This document shows, piece by piece, positions 44,842-54,372 of a stretch of 64,000 nt of DNA. Made by a program: the position numbers and the translations under genes. The stretch is from Marinibacterium profundimaris (GTDB lineage Bacteria; Pseudomonadota; Alphaproteobacteria; Rhodobacterales; Rhodobacteraceae). The stretch covers positions 372,001 to 436,000 of the forward strand of contig NZ_AQQR01000003.1 in assembly GCF_002210095.1 (NCBI RefSeq), given 5' to 3'. Positions within the stretch are counted from its first letter, which is position 1, and each line of letters begins with the position of its first letter. The notes under the pieces were generated by a model, which worked only from the letters and a program-made list of their open reading frames with translations, had not been told where the DNA came from and did no database searches.

Positions 44842-45695
44842 TGGCGTGCACTCACCGACGGGGCCTCGCGCCAGGCCGGGTCGCGCTTCAGCACATCCAG
44901 CCGCGCGCGCGGGTGTTCCAGGTCAGGGACCGCGTTCAGCAGGCCCAGCGTGTACGGGTGTTTCGCGCGGCCCAGCTCCGAGGCCTTGCAGGTCTCGACG
45001 ATGCGGCCGGCATACATCACGGCGATGCGGTCGCAGAACTTGGCGACAAGGTTCAGGTCATGGCTGATGAAAATCAGCCCCATGCCGCGCTCTTTCACCA
45101 GCTTGTCCATGATATCCAGCACCTGCAGCTGGACCGACACATCCAGCGCCGAGGTCGGCTCGTCCGCGATCAGGATCTCGGGCTTCGGCAGCAGCATCAT
45201 GGCGATCATGATGCGCTGGCCCATGCCGCCCGAGACCTCGTGCGGATAAAGGGTCAGCACGCGTTCGGGATTGCGGATCGCCACCTCGTCCAGCATCTCC
45301 AGCGCGCGTTCCCCGGCGCGGGATTTCGACACCTTCTCGTGGGTGCGCAGGGCCTCGATCATCTGCTGACCGACCGTCATCACCGGGTTCAGCGAGAATT
45401 TCGGATCCTGCATGATCATCGACATCTGCCGGCCGCGGACCTGCCGCATGCGTTTTTCCGATGCGTTGAGCAGGTCCTGCCCGTGCATCTCCATCCGGTC
45501 GGCGGTGATCTGTCCCGGCGGCCGGATCAGGCGCAACAGCGCCCGGCCGGTCATGGATTTGCCGGACCCGGATTCCCCCACGATGCCCAGGCGTTCCTTG
45601 CCCAGCGTGAAGGAGATGCCGCGCACCGCCTCGAAGGTGCCCGAGCGGGTCGGAAAGGTGACGCGCAGGTTTTCCACGTCGATCAGATGGGTCAT
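44838..45695 (-). CDS. Peptide/opine-type ABC transporter ATPase (DppD-like)
   Basis: A 285-residue ATPase with Walker A GESGSGKSM, signature VSGGMGQR, Walker B LIADEPTSALD and the C-terminal HPYTLGLLNAVPDLEHP segment of the OppD/DppD family. ATGA overlaps at both ends (45692-45695 with the permease, 44838-44841 with the second ATPase) show tight coupling. Together with DppF it forms the heterodimer that drives import. Confidence 0.93.
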   Translation of the reverse strand: MTHLIDVENLRVTFPTRSGTFEAVRGISFTLGKERLGIVGESGSGKSMTGRALLRLIRPPGQITADRMEMHGQDLLNASEKRMRQVRGRQMSMIMQDPKFSLNPVMTVGQQMIEALRTHEKVSKSRAGERALEMLDEVAIRNPERVLTLYPHEVSGGMGQRIMIAMMLLPKPEILIADEPTSALDVSVQLQVLDIMDKLVKERGMGLIFISHDLNLVAKFCDRIAVMYAGRIVETCKASELGRAKHPYTLGLLNAVPDLEHPRARLDVLKRDPAWREAPSVSARQ

Positions 45696-46606
45696 GCCCC
45701 GCCCTCCTTCGGATCCAGCACATCGCGCAGACCATCGCCCAGCAGGTTGAACGCCAGCGAGATGGCAAAGATCGCCAGCCCCGGGATCGTCGCGACCCAC
45801 CAGTAATCCAGGATGTACTTGCGCCCTTCCGAGATCATCGCGCCCCATTCCGGGCTGGGCGGCTGCGCGCCAAGGCCGAGAAAGCCCAGACCGGCGGCGG
45901 TCAGGATGATCCCCGCCATGTCCAGCGTCACCCGGATCATCAGCGACGAGATGCACAGCGGCCAGATATGCCGCGTGATGATGCGGATCGGCCCGGCGCC
46001 CTGCAGCCGGATCGCGTGGATGAAATCGGCGGAGCGGATGGTCAGCGTCTCGGCCCGGGCGATCCGCGCATAGGGCGGCCACGCGGTCAGTGAGATCGCC
46101 AGCACCGCGTTCTCGATCCCCGCCCCCAAGGCGGCCACGAAGGCCAGCGCGAGGATCAGCCGCGGGAAGGCGAGGAAAATGTCGGTGAGGCGCATCAGCA
46201 CCTCGTCGGTCCAGCCGCCCATGTAGCCCGCGATCGTCCCGATCACGAGGCCGAGCAGCGGCGCCACCATGGCCACCAGCAGCACGATGTAGATCGAGAT
46301 CCGCGCGCCGTAGAGCAGCCGCGAGTAGATGTCCCGCCCGAGACTGTCGGTGCCCAGCAGATGCCCGTCCACCCCCGGCGCCAGCAGCCGCTGGCCCAGG
46401 TCCTGGGCAAAGGGATCGTCGGTCGCCAGAAGCGGCGCGAAGATCGCGGCAAGGATGATCAGCACCAGGATGATCAGCCCGGCCATGGCCAGCGTGTTCG
46501 ACCGGAAGGTCAGCCAGCTTTGGTACCACGCGCCCCACCGCGCCTGCCGGCGGGATTGCGGCTCCTCGGCCAGCAGCCACTCTTTCAAAGATGTCTCGGC
46601 GCTCAT
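45692..46606 (-). CDS. Peptide-type ABC permease (DppC-like)
   Basis: A 304-residue inner-membrane permease. A cytoplasmic N-terminus with WLLAEEPQSRRQARWGAWYQ is followed by six helices and the transporter signature around ARAETLTIRSADFIHAIRLQGAGP. The OppC-type N-terminal domain is present. ATGA overlaps on both sides place it in the dipeptide operon. Confidence 0.93.
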   Translation of the reverse strand: MSAETSLKEWLLAEEPQSRRQARWGAWYQSWLTFRSNTLAMAGLIILVLIILAAIFAPLLATDDPFAQDLGQRLLAPGVDGHLLGTDSLGRDIYSRLLYGARISIYIVLLVAMVAPLLGLVIGTIAGYMGGWTDEVLMRLTDIFLAFPRLILALAFVAALGAGIENAVLAISLTAWPPYARIARAETLTIRSADFIHAIRLQGAGPIRIITRHIWPLCISSLMIRVTLDMAGIILTAAGLGFLGLGAQPPSPEWGAMISEGRKYILDYWWVATIPGLAIFAISLAFNLLGDGLRDVLDPKEGGA

Positions 46607-47661
46607 TTCGACCTCGGATCCAGGAAGCGGTAGAGCAGGTCCGAGAAGATGTTCAGACCGACGAAGATCGCCCCGATCACGATGGTGCCCCCCAGCACGG
46701 AGTTCATGTCATTGGCCAGCAGCGACGTGGTGATGTAGCTGCCGATGCCGGGCCAGGCGAAGATGATCTCGGTCAGGACGGACCCCTCCAGCAGGTTGGC
46801 ATAGGCCAGCGCGATCACGGTGATCAGCTGCACGCGGATGTTGCGGAAGGCGTGGTGCCAGACCACCTTCCATTCCGACAGGCCCTTGACGCGGGCGGTG
46901 GTCACATATTCCGAACTCAGCTGCTCCAGCATGAAGCTTCGCGTCATACGGCTGATGTAGGCCATTGAATAATAGGCAAGAATGGACGCAGGCAGGATGA
47001 TATGGCTGAACGCGTCCTTGAAGACGGTGATGTTGCCGCGCAGCAGGCTGTCGACCAGCAACAGGCCGGTGATCGGCTCCACCAGGCCCTGGTAGAAGAT
47101 GCCCAGCCGCCCGGGTCCGGCCACCCATCCGAGGATACCGTAAAAGACCAGAAGCCCGACAAGGCCCAGCCAGAAGACCGGGATCGAATAGCCGATCAGG
47201 CCGACAAGACGGGCCAGCTGGTCGATCCAGGTGCCCTTGCGCACCGCGGCGACCACGCCCAGCGGCACGCCCAGGACCACGCCGATCAGCGTGCCCAGCG
47301 TGGCCAGTTCCAGCGTTGCGGGGAAGACGCGGCGGATGTCCTCGGCCACGCTTTGTCCCGTCCGGATCGAGGTGCCGAAATCGCCATGCAGCACGTCGCG
47401 CACGTAGATGCCGAACTGAACGATCAGCGGCTTGTCGAGGCCAAGCGCGATGAATGTCTCGTCGTATTGCTGTTGGGTGGCCCGCTCGCCGATGACGGCG
47501 AGAACCGGGTCGATCGGCATCACCCGTCCGATCATGAATGTCACGAACAGCAGGCCCAGAAGCGTGATCGCCACGGTGGCGAGCAGCCGGATGGACTTGC
47601 CCAGGAATGTGGTGTGGAGGGGCGCGGGGCGCCCCCCCTTGGGATCAGCGAGGGATGTCAC
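46603..47661 (-). CDS. Peptide-type ABC permease (DppB-like)
   Basis: A 352-residue permease with six helices, the first at about 20-45 (LLATVAITLLGLLFVTFMIGR), a periplasmic loop with ALGLDKPLIVQFGIYV, and the docking motif YVTTARVKGLSEWKVVWHHA. The GTG at 47661 lies four bases after the binding-protein stop; ATG alternatives further in would delete part of the first helix. It overlaps the DppC gene by ATGA. Confidence 0.92.
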   Translation of the reverse strand: MTSLADPKGGRPAPLHTTFLGKSIRLLATVAITLLGLLFVTFMIGRVMPIDPVLAVIGERATQQQYDETFIALGLDKPLIVQFGIYVRDVLHGDFGTSIRTGQSVAEDIRRVFPATLELATLGTLIGVVLGVPLGVVAAVRKGTWIDQLARLVGLIGYSIPVFWLGLVGLLVFYGILGWVAGPGRLGIFYQGLVEPITGLLLVDSLLRGNITVFKDAFSHIILPASILAYYSMAYISRMTRSFMLEQLSSEYVTTARVKGLSEWKVVWHHAFRNIRVQLITVIALAYANLLEGSVLTEIIFAWPGIGSYITTSLLANDMNSVLGGTIVIGAIFVGLNIFSDLLYRFLDPRSK

Positions 47662-47665
47662 GCGC

Positions 47666-49267
47666 TTACTTCGTGATGACCCAGTAGGAGACCGCCGTGG
47701 TGGCGCCACCCGCGACGAAGTTCTCGACGCTTTCGCCCATGCCGTTCTGTTCGATCTGCTGGAACATCACGCCGAAGGGGCTGACCTGCTGGTGCTCTTT
47801 CTGCAGCGCCAGGTACATGTCGCGGCGCGCACCGGTATCGTTCTCGACGACCGCTTCCAGCGTCTGCTCGGACATTTCCGGGATGCCCCAGGCGTTCCGC
47901 CAGGCCAGCAGACCGGTGGCGCCCGCCTCGTCCGAATTGTCGGGGTTGTAGGCGAAGGTGCCGGCGTTGGTGTTCGGGTCCGGGTAATCCGGGCCCCATG
48001 CGCCGAGGTAGATGTCATGCTCGCGCGCACGATACCGGTCGAGCGTCTGCGCGCCGGTGCCGACGATCAGCTCCACGTCGCAGCCCAGCTGGCCCCAGGT
48101 GTTCTGCAGGCTTTGCGCGATGTCTAGACGCTCCTGCGCCTCGCGGACCGAGATCTTGATCGGGCCGCAATCGGCAAAGCCCGATTCCGCCAGCGCCGCC
48201 TTGGCCTTGTCCATGTCGTAGGTAAAGGGCTTGTCCTCCAGCGCGCCGAGGAAGGTCAGCGGCAGGAAGGCCTGGTGCACGGTGTACTGGCCGTTGAGGA
48301 AGCTGTCGGCCATGCCTTGGTAGTCGGTGGCCCATTTCAGCGCCTCGACCACCTTGGGATCGGCCAGCATCTCGTTCTTCTGGTTGGCCGAGAAATACAT
48401 CAGACGGCCGCGCAGCTCGTCGACGATCTTCACGCCGTCGGTGTCGACCAGACCGGCCACGTCCTCGGGCGAGAGGTTGCGCGCCACGTCGATGTCGCCG
48501 CGTTCCAGCATCAGGCGCTGGGTCGCGCTTTCCTGGATGTGCTGGACGATCACCCGTTCCATCGCCGGCGCGTCGCCGCCGTAGTTGGGGTTCAGGTCCA
48601 TCAGCACGCTTTCGTTCGGCTTCCAGTCCGCCACCTTGTAGGGGCCGGAACCCGCGGTGTTGGTGCGCAGCCATTCGTTGCCCATGTCACCGTCGACCTC
48701 GTTGGCCATGACGGTTTCACTGTCGACGATGCCACCGATGGTGGCGGTCAGGCAGTTCAGAACGAAGGACTGGGCATAGGGCTTGTCCAGCTTGAGCACG
48801 AGCGTATTGTCATCGGTGGCGACGATCGTCTCTTCGACATTGTCGGCAGTGAAGCCGAACTGCGTCAGGATGAAGGACGGCGTCTTGTTCAGCAGCACCG
48901 CGCGGCGCAGCGAGAATTCCGCGTCCTTCGCCGTCACCGGGTTGCCCGAGGCGAAGACATGGCCGTCGGCCATGGTAAAGGTGATCTCGGTCCCGTCTTC
49001 CGAGATTTCCCAGCTTTCGGCGAGCTGCGGGCCGAAACCGGCATCCAGGTCGAGCGGATCGAAATTCACCAGCTTTTCATAGACGTTGCGCGACACGTCG
49101 GCGCCGGCGAATTCAAAGCTTTCGGCCGGGTCGAAGGTCTTGATGTCGTCGATCCGGTTGGCGATCACCAGCATGTTCGGCGGCGTCTCGGCCATGACCG
49201 GCGCGGCGATCCCGCCGGCCAGCATCGCGACCACGGCGGCCGCTACAAAGCGATTGCGTTGTTTCAT
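47666..49267 (-). CDS. Peptide-type ABC transporter periplasmic binding protein (family 5)
   Basis: A 533-residue solute-binding protein. It has a signal peptide (1-26, ending PVMA). The mature protein begins ETPPNMLVIANRIDDIKTFDPA and continues with the family-5 pattern GSGPYKVADWKPNESVLMDLNPNYGGDAPAM and the late GAWGPDYPDPNTNAGTF. Family members bind di- and oligopeptides, nickel chelates, opines or small glycosides. The first gene of the operon, an M19 dipeptidase, supports a dipeptide or dipeptide-like ligand. GGGAG nine bases before the ATG supports the start. Confidence 0.93.
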   Translation of the reverse strand: MKQRNRFVAAAVVAMLAGGIAAPVMAETPPNMLVIANRIDDIKTFDPAESFEFAGADVSRNVYEKLVNFDPLDLDAGFGPQLAESWEISEDGTEITFTMADGHVFASGNPVTAKDAEFSLRRAVLLNKTPSFILTQFGFTADNVEETIVATDDNTLVLKLDKPYAQSFVLNCLTATIGGIVDSETVMANEVDGDMGNEWLRTNTAGSGPYKVADWKPNESVLMDLNPNYGGDAPAMERVIVQHIQESATQRLMLERGDIDVARNLSPEDVAGLVDTDGVKIVDELRGRLMYFSANQKNEMLADPKVVEALKWATDYQGMADSFLNGQYTVHQAFLPLTFLGALEDKPFTYDMDKAKAALAESGFADCGPIKISVREAQERLDIAQSLQNTWGQLGCDVELIVGTGAQTLDRYRAREHDIYLGAWGPDYPDPNTNAGTFAYNPDNSDEAGATGLLAWRNAWGIPEMSEQTLEAVVENDTGARRDMYLALQKEHQQVSPFGVMFQQIEQNGMGESVENFVAGGATTAVSYWVITK

Positions 49268-49308
49268 CTGTCGGAACTCCCTGTTGGTTCTCTTTTTCAT
49301 GACTTTTG

Positions 49309-50361
49309 TCATTCTCCCCACGTCCGTTTCAGGACGCGCAACCAGTTACCATGCGTGACCTTCGCCAGCAGCGTGTCGTCCACGCCATGGGCCTGAAGGG
49401 CCGCCACAAGATTGGGCAGACCGGCGCAATCCCGGATCGGGCGCGGCACCAGAGAGCCGTCGAAATCCGATCCCAGACCGATCCGGTCCTCGCCCAGTCT
49501 TTCGACCAAGTGGTCAAAATGCCGGAGCAATATGTCAAGCTCGAAATCGTCATCCTTGCGTCCGTCGGGCCGGAGGAAGGCGCTTGCCAGGTTGATACCG
49601 ACCATCCCGTCGCTTTCGCGGATCATGTCCAGCTGGCGGTCGGTCAGGTTGCGCGCGTGATTGCAGACGGCCCAGGCGTTGGAATGGGTGGCCACCAGCG
49701 GCGCATCGGTGATCGCGGCCACGTCGTCGACACCCGCGGCGTTCAGATGCGACAGGTCGATCATGATCCTGAGCCGGTTGCACTCACGCACCAGCGCGCG
49801 CCCCAGATCGGTCAGCCCCGGCCCGATGTCGGGATCCGCCGGATAGCGGAACGGCACGCCATGGCCGAAAATCGTGTCCCGGCTCCAGACCGGGCCAAGC
49901 GATCGCAGGCCCCGCGCGTGCAATTCGTGCAGCACGGCAAAGTCCGGGTCGATCGCCTCGGCGCCCTCGGCATGCAGGACGGCGGCCAGCGGCTCGCCCG
50001 GCAGGGCCGCGGCGACCTCGGCCGCGGTGCGGCACAGCGTGATGGCCCCGGCCTGCTCCATCGCCTCCAGCGCGTCAAAGCCGCGCCGCGTCCAGTCCAG
50101 CGCAAAGCCCTGGTCCAGCGGCTCGGGCTTGGGCACGTCATAGGCGGCCAGTTTCATCTGCGCGTCACGGTCCGACCCGCCATCAGGGTTGGGCGTGAAG
50201 ACGGCGAAGAAACCGCCCCCCAGCCCGCCGCTTTGCGCCCTGGGCCGGTCGATATGGCCGTCGGGCAAGCCGTCGGCCAGTTGCCCGGGCGTCACCTGTC
50301 CGCGCATCACCCGCAGCACCGTGTCGTTATGTCCGTCGAAGAAAATCTGCTTGTCGATCAT
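49309..50361 (-). CDS. Membrane-dipeptidase family (M19) metallopeptidase
   Basis: A 350-residue zinc dipeptidase of the renal dipeptidase family, active on L-D and L-L dipeptides and some beta-lactams. The zinc ligands begin with DGHND (His11, Asp13), then the bridging Glu in HAEGAEAI, and histidines in IDLSHLN and VATHSN. There is no signal peptide, so it works in the cytoplasm on imported substrate. It lies 41 bases upstream of the binding-protein gene and is probably the first gene of that operon. Confidence 0.92.
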   Translation of the reverse strand: MIDKQIFFDGHNDTVLRVMRGQVTPGQLADGLPDGHIDRPRAQSGGLGGGFFAVFTPNPDGGSDRDAQMKLAAYDVPKPEPLDQGFALDWTRRGFDALEAMEQAGAITLCRTAAEVAAALPGEPLAAVLHAEGAEAIDPDFAVLHELHARGLRSLGPVWSRDTIFGHGVPFRYPADPDIGPGLTDLGRALVRECNRLRIMIDLSHLNAAGVDDVAAITDAPLVATHSNAWAVCNHARNLTDRQLDMIRESDGMVGINLASAFLRPDGRKDDDFELDILLRHFDHLVERLGEDRIGLGSDFDGSLVPRPIRDCAGLPNLVAALQAHGVDDTLLAKVTHGNWLRVLKRTWGE

Positions 50362-50569
50362 TCGTATTCCCGTTGCGGTTCGGCGCGGCCCGGACCGTTT
50401 CAACACTCGTCCGATACGCGTAGCATCGGTGACTGCCAACAGTTGACCCGGCGTCGCCCCGCCGCTTTCTTCTGCGCGCCCCTGCGGCCTGCGCCCTTTG
50501 CCTCGGATCCGGGCAGCGCCCGCCATGGCCGCCCCGCCCGATCCCCGCCCGTCCCCCGAAGGCCGGGCC

Positions 50570-52312
50570 TTACCCGATGTTGCGCGCCGCTTCGGTTGCT
50601 GCGGCGTCGACAACCCCGTCTGCTGACACGACGACGCCGAACAGCGCCCGCGCCTGCTCCGGCGTATACCGGCCAAGCCGCACGTCCTCGGCCACCAGAG
50701 CCGCCTCGCGGGTCATCGGATCGCCATAGCCGCCTCCGCCCGGCGTCGCCACGCGCACCCGGTCGCCCGCGGCCAGCGGGATGTCCTGCGCCTTCGACAG
50801 ATGCTCGGGCACGGTCTCGACCCCGCCCTGCGTCACCACGACCCGGTTCACCTGCCCATCCGCGCCGCCCAGCACGCCCTGCGGCCCGAAGCGCCCGTGA
50901 TCCATGACAAAGCTCGCCCGTGCCGTGCCCTTGCGCAGCTCGACCTCGTAGTCCAGACCGAAGCCGCCACGCTGCCGTCCCGCCCCGCCGGAGCCCTCGT
51001 GCAAGGCATAGCGGTGGTAGAGGACGGGGAACTGCTGCTCCATGATCTCGACCGGCGGCGCCTTCGAGATGCCGATGGTGGAGCACCCGTTCGAGATCCC
51101 GTCGCCCCCGGCCCAGCCGCCGTAACCGCCGCCGGAAATCTGGTACATCACGAAACTCCGCCCCTCCTCCGGCACCGATCCGCCCAGCGCGAAGTTGCCC
51201 GAAGAGCCTGCCGGAGCCGCCGTGACCCGATCCGGCAGCGCCTCGGCCAGCGCGACGAAAACCGCCTCGGCGATGCGCTGGCTTACCTCGGCCGCGCAGC
51301 CCGACACGGGCCGCGGATATTGCGCATCGAGGAAGGTGCCCTCGGGCCGGATCACCTCCAGCGGCTCGAACGCACCGGCCGAGATCGGGACATCGGGAAA
51401 GATATGCCGCGTGGCGAGGTAGACCGACGACATGGTCGTCGCCAGAACCGAGTTCATCGGCCCCGCGCAGGGCGGCGACGATCCGGCGAAGTCGAAGATC
51501 AGCCTGTCGCCCAATGCCTGAATGCTCAGCCGGATTTCCAGCGGTTCGTTCACCACCCCGTCGCTGTCGACATACGCCACCGAGGTATAGGTCCCCGGGG
51601 GTATCTCGCGGATCGAGGCGCGCATCTGCTCGGCGGCGCGCACCCGAAGCTCGGCGATCGCCTCCCGCACCGTGTCGTCGCCGTAGCGGTCCAGCAGCCG
51701 GGTCAGACGCGACTGTCCCACATAAAGAGCCGCCGCCTGCGCCTTCACGTCCCCGATCCGCTGGTCGGACACGCGGATGTTGGAACAGATGATGCCGTAG
51801 ATCTCGGGATCCAGCACGCCTTCCTTGAACAGCCGCACGGGCGGCAGGCGCAGCCCCTCCTGTTCCACCGCCGTCGCCGAGGCGGAAAACCCGCCCGGCA
51901 CCGCGCCCCCGGTATCGGGCCAGTGGCCGGTGTTCGACAGCCAGCAGAAGATCCGGCCATCGCGGTAGAACGGCATGGCAAAGCGCACGTCCATCAGGTG
52001 CGTCCCGCCCAGGTAGGGGTCGTTGACGATGTAGATGTCGCCGGGTTTCGGTGCCACCGCGCGGCCATCCGCGATCCATTCGATCAGCGTCCGCGTGGAA
52101 TACTGCATCGTGCCGACAAAGACCGGCAGGCCTTGCGACCCCTGCGCGATCAGCGACCCGTCCTCGGCCGAATAGATCCCGTCGGAGCGGTCATTCGCCT
52201 CGGCGATCACCGGCGAGAAGGCGGCGCGGGAAAAGCTCAGGTCCATCTCGTCGCAGACCTGCTGCAGGCCCGACTGGATGACCGACAGCGTGATCGGATC
52301 AAGCGTGCTCAT
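50570..52312 (-). CDS. Hydantoinase B / oxoprolinase family subunit
   Basis: A 580-residue HyuB-type subunit. Typical motifs are VIAEANDRSDGIYSAEDGSL, NDPYLGGTHLMDV, SAGAFEPLEVIRPEG and the C-terminal ATPGGGGYGDP. With the HyuA subunit it makes an ATP-dependent enzyme that opens cyclic amides (5-oxoproline, N-methylhydantoin) or, in the related acetone/acetophenone carboxylases, carboxylates ketones. It overlaps HyuA by ATGA. About 208 bases separate it from the dipeptidase, so transcriptional linkage to the peptide operon is possible but uncertain. Substrate not evident. Confidence 0.9.
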   Translation of the reverse strand: MSTLDPITLSVIQSGLQQVCDEMDLSFSRAAFSPVIAEANDRSDGIYSAEDGSLIAQGSQGLPVFVGTMQYSTRTLIEWIADGRAVAPKPGDIYIVNDPYLGGTHLMDVRFAMPFYRDGRIFCWLSNTGHWPDTGGAVPGGFSASATAVEQEGLRLPPVRLFKEGVLDPEIYGIICSNIRVSDQRIGDVKAQAAALYVGQSRLTRLLDRYGDDTVREAIAELRVRAAEQMRASIREIPPGTYTSVAYVDSDGVVNEPLEIRLSIQALGDRLIFDFAGSSPPCAGPMNSVLATTMSSVYLATRHIFPDVPISAGAFEPLEVIRPEGTFLDAQYPRPVSGCAAEVSQRIAEAVFVALAEALPDRVTAAPAGSSGNFALGGSVPEEGRSFVMYQISGGGYGGWAGGDGISNGCSTIGISKAPPVEIMEQQFPVLYHRYALHEGSGGAGRQRGGFGLDYEVELRKGTARASFVMDHGRFGPQGVLGGADGQVNRVVVTQGGVETVPEHLSKAQDIPLAAGDRVRVATPGGGGYGDPMTREAALVAEDVRLGRYTPEQARALFGVVVSADGVVDAAATEAARNIG

Positions 52313-54372
52313 GCCGTGGCTCCCAGGGTGATGAGGATGTTGCCGTCCTTGTCCTGCCCGGCCCGGGCGCCGGGTTCCAGAACGATGGTCGTGTCCATCT
52401 GTTCGATGATCGCGGGACCGGTCAGCGTGGCGTTCATGGGCAGGTGATCGCGCCAGTAGACGGGTGTGTCGTGCCAGCCGTCGAACCAGACGCGGCGGTG
52501 CCCGGTCAGGGCCGCGTCCAGCGTTTCCCTGCGCGCGGCGGCGTCGATCAGCAGGCCAAGGTCGATCTCGGGCCGCCGCCCGATGACCGAGCAGTTGACG
52601 TTGACCAGCGCCGGCCGGATCTCGGGCAGATCCACCTGGAAGCGCCGGTAATAGGCCGCCGCGAACAGGGCGCGCAGGTCCTCGATCGAGGGCGTCTCGC
52701 TCTCCAGGGGCACGCGCAGCAGGTGGGTCTGTCCGATGAACTGCATGTCGACGCTGGGCAGGATGCGAATGTCGCTGACCTCCACCGCCTCGGCGGCGAT
52801 GGCGGCGCACCCGGCGGCGATCTGATCGGCCAGCAGGGCATGGACCGTCTCGATCTCCACCGCATCCAGCGGCCGGTTCACCGTGTTCACGAAATCATGG
52901 CGCAGGTCGGCCACCACGCATCCCAGCGCATTGGTGATGCCGGGCCGCGCGGGCACCAGCACATGCGGCACGCCCAGCTCGCGCGCGATGGCGCTGGCAT
53001 GAAGCGGCCCGGCGCCCCCGAAGGCAAAGAGCGCGAAATCCCGTGGATCCTCGCCCAGCGAAACCGACACCATGCGCACCGCATCCGCCATCTTCGCCGT
53101 GGCGATCCGCAGCACCGCCTCGGCCGCCGCTTCCGCATCCAGCCCCAGCGGCGCGCCCAGCTCTTTGGCAAAGATCCCCCGGATCTCCTCCAGCGTGACC
53201 GGCGCCTCGGCGGTGGTGAATTTCGCCGGATCCATCCGGCCCAGCAGCAAGTTGGCATCCGAAATCGTGGGCTGCGTCCCGCCGCGCCCGTAGCAGATCG
53301 GCCCGGGGGTCGACCCGGCGCTGTCCGGCCCGACCTGCAACAGCCCCGCCGCGTTGACCTTCGCGATGGAGCCGCCGCCGGCCCCCACTGTGCGCACATC
53401 GACCATCGGCACATGGATCGGCATGGCATATTCGATCTCGATCTCGTGGCTGACCGCCGGTTCCGCGCCCCGGATCATTGCCACATCGGTGCTGGTGCCG
53501 CCCATGTCATAGGTCAGCAGGTCCAAAATTCCTGCCCGCCGCCCCGTATAGGCCGCCGCCATCACGCCCGAGGCCGGGCCCGACATCACCGTCTTGGCCG
53601 CCTCGCGCGCCACGATCCGGGCCGAGACCATGCCGCCGTTGCCGTTCATAACCAGCAGATCGTGCGCATAGCCCCTCTGCGCCAGCTTGTCGGCCAGCCG
53701 TTCGACATAACGGCGCAGCAGCGGCTGGACCGAGGCATTGACCGCCGCCGTCACGCCGCGCTCGTATTCGCGGCTTTCCGACAAAAGCGCATGGCCCATG
53801 GTGATGTTCCCGTTGGGCCAGATCTCGGCCGCGATCTCGGCGGCGCGCAATTCGTGCGCGGGGTTGGCATAGGCATGCAGGAAATGGATCACCAGCGCCT
53901 CGCAGCCGGTGTCGACCAGCGCCTGCACCGCCGCGCGCAGGGCCTCCTCGTCCAGCGCCACCAGCTCGGCGCCCGAGGCATCCATCCGCTCGCGCACCTC
54001 CATGCGCAGATCGCGCGGGATCAGCGGGCGGAAGTCGCCCTTCATCCCGTAGGCATTGGGCCGCGTGCGCCGGCCCAGCTCCAGCACGTCGCGGAAGCCC
54101 ATCGTGGTGATCAGCCCGGTCTTGCACAGCCGCCGTTCCAGCACCGCGTTGGTCGTGGTGGTCGTGCCATGCACGATCAGATCCAGCGCCGCGACATCCG
54201 CCCCGGCCGCGTCCAGCGCGCCCACCACCCCGACCGACTGATCCTCAAGCGTGGTCGGCACCTTGGCCAGCCGCACCGTCGACGCGCGGCTTTCGAACAG
54301 GACCAGGTCGGTGAAGGTCCCGCCGACGTCAATGCCGGCCACGATACCGGAGCTTGCGGACTTGCTGGTCAT
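52309..54372 (-). CDS. Hydantoinase A / oxoprolinase family ATPase subunit
   Basis: A 687-residue HyuA-type subunit. The ATPase signature IDVGGTFTDLVLF is at the N-terminus, with VHGTTTTTNAVLERR, GPASGVMAAAY, YDMGGTSTDVAMI and FAFGGAGPLHA further in. It phosphorylates the carbonyl of the cyclic substrate in relatives. GAGGG six bases before the ATG at 54372 supports the start. It is divergent from the 6-hydroxynicotinate-reductase-like operon, sharing a ~390-base control region, which makes a role in the same pathway plausible, for example opening the lactam ring of a reduced nicotinate. Confidence 0.92.
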   Translation of the reverse strand: MTSKSASSGIVAGIDVGGTFTDLVLFESRASTVRLAKVPTTLEDQSVGVVGALDAAGADVAALDLIVHGTTTTTNAVLERRLCKTGLITTMGFRDVLELGRRTRPNAYGMKGDFRPLIPRDLRMEVRERMDASGAELVALDEEALRAAVQALVDTGCEALVIHFLHAYANPAHELRAAEIAAEIWPNGNITMGHALLSESREYERGVTAAVNASVQPLLRRYVERLADKLAQRGYAHDLLVMNGNGGMVSARIVAREAAKTVMSGPASGVMAAAYTGRRAGILDLLTYDMGGTSTDVAMIRGAEPAVSHEIEIEYAMPIHVPMVDVRTVGAGGGSIAKVNAAGLLQVGPDSAGSTPGPICYGRGGTQPTISDANLLLGRMDPAKFTTAEAPVTLEEIRGIFAKELGAPLGLDAEAAAEAVLRIATAKMADAVRMVSVSLGEDPRDFALFAFGGAGPLHASAIARELGVPHVLVPARPGITNALGCVVADLRHDFVNTVNRPLDAVEIETVHALLADQIAAGCAAIAAEAVEVSDIRILPSVDMQFIGQTHLLRVPLESETPSIEDLRALFAAAYYRRFQVDLPEIRPALVNVNCSVIGRRPEIDLGLLIDAAARRETLDAALTGHRRVWFDGWHDTPVYWRDHLPMNATLTGPAIIEQMDTTIVLEPGARAGQDKDGNILITLGATA

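Noticed and set aside
50400-52079. Long minus-strand frame overlapping the HyuB gene
   Set aside because: It is a +1-shifted shadow of HyuB, rich in Arg and Gly, without motifs.
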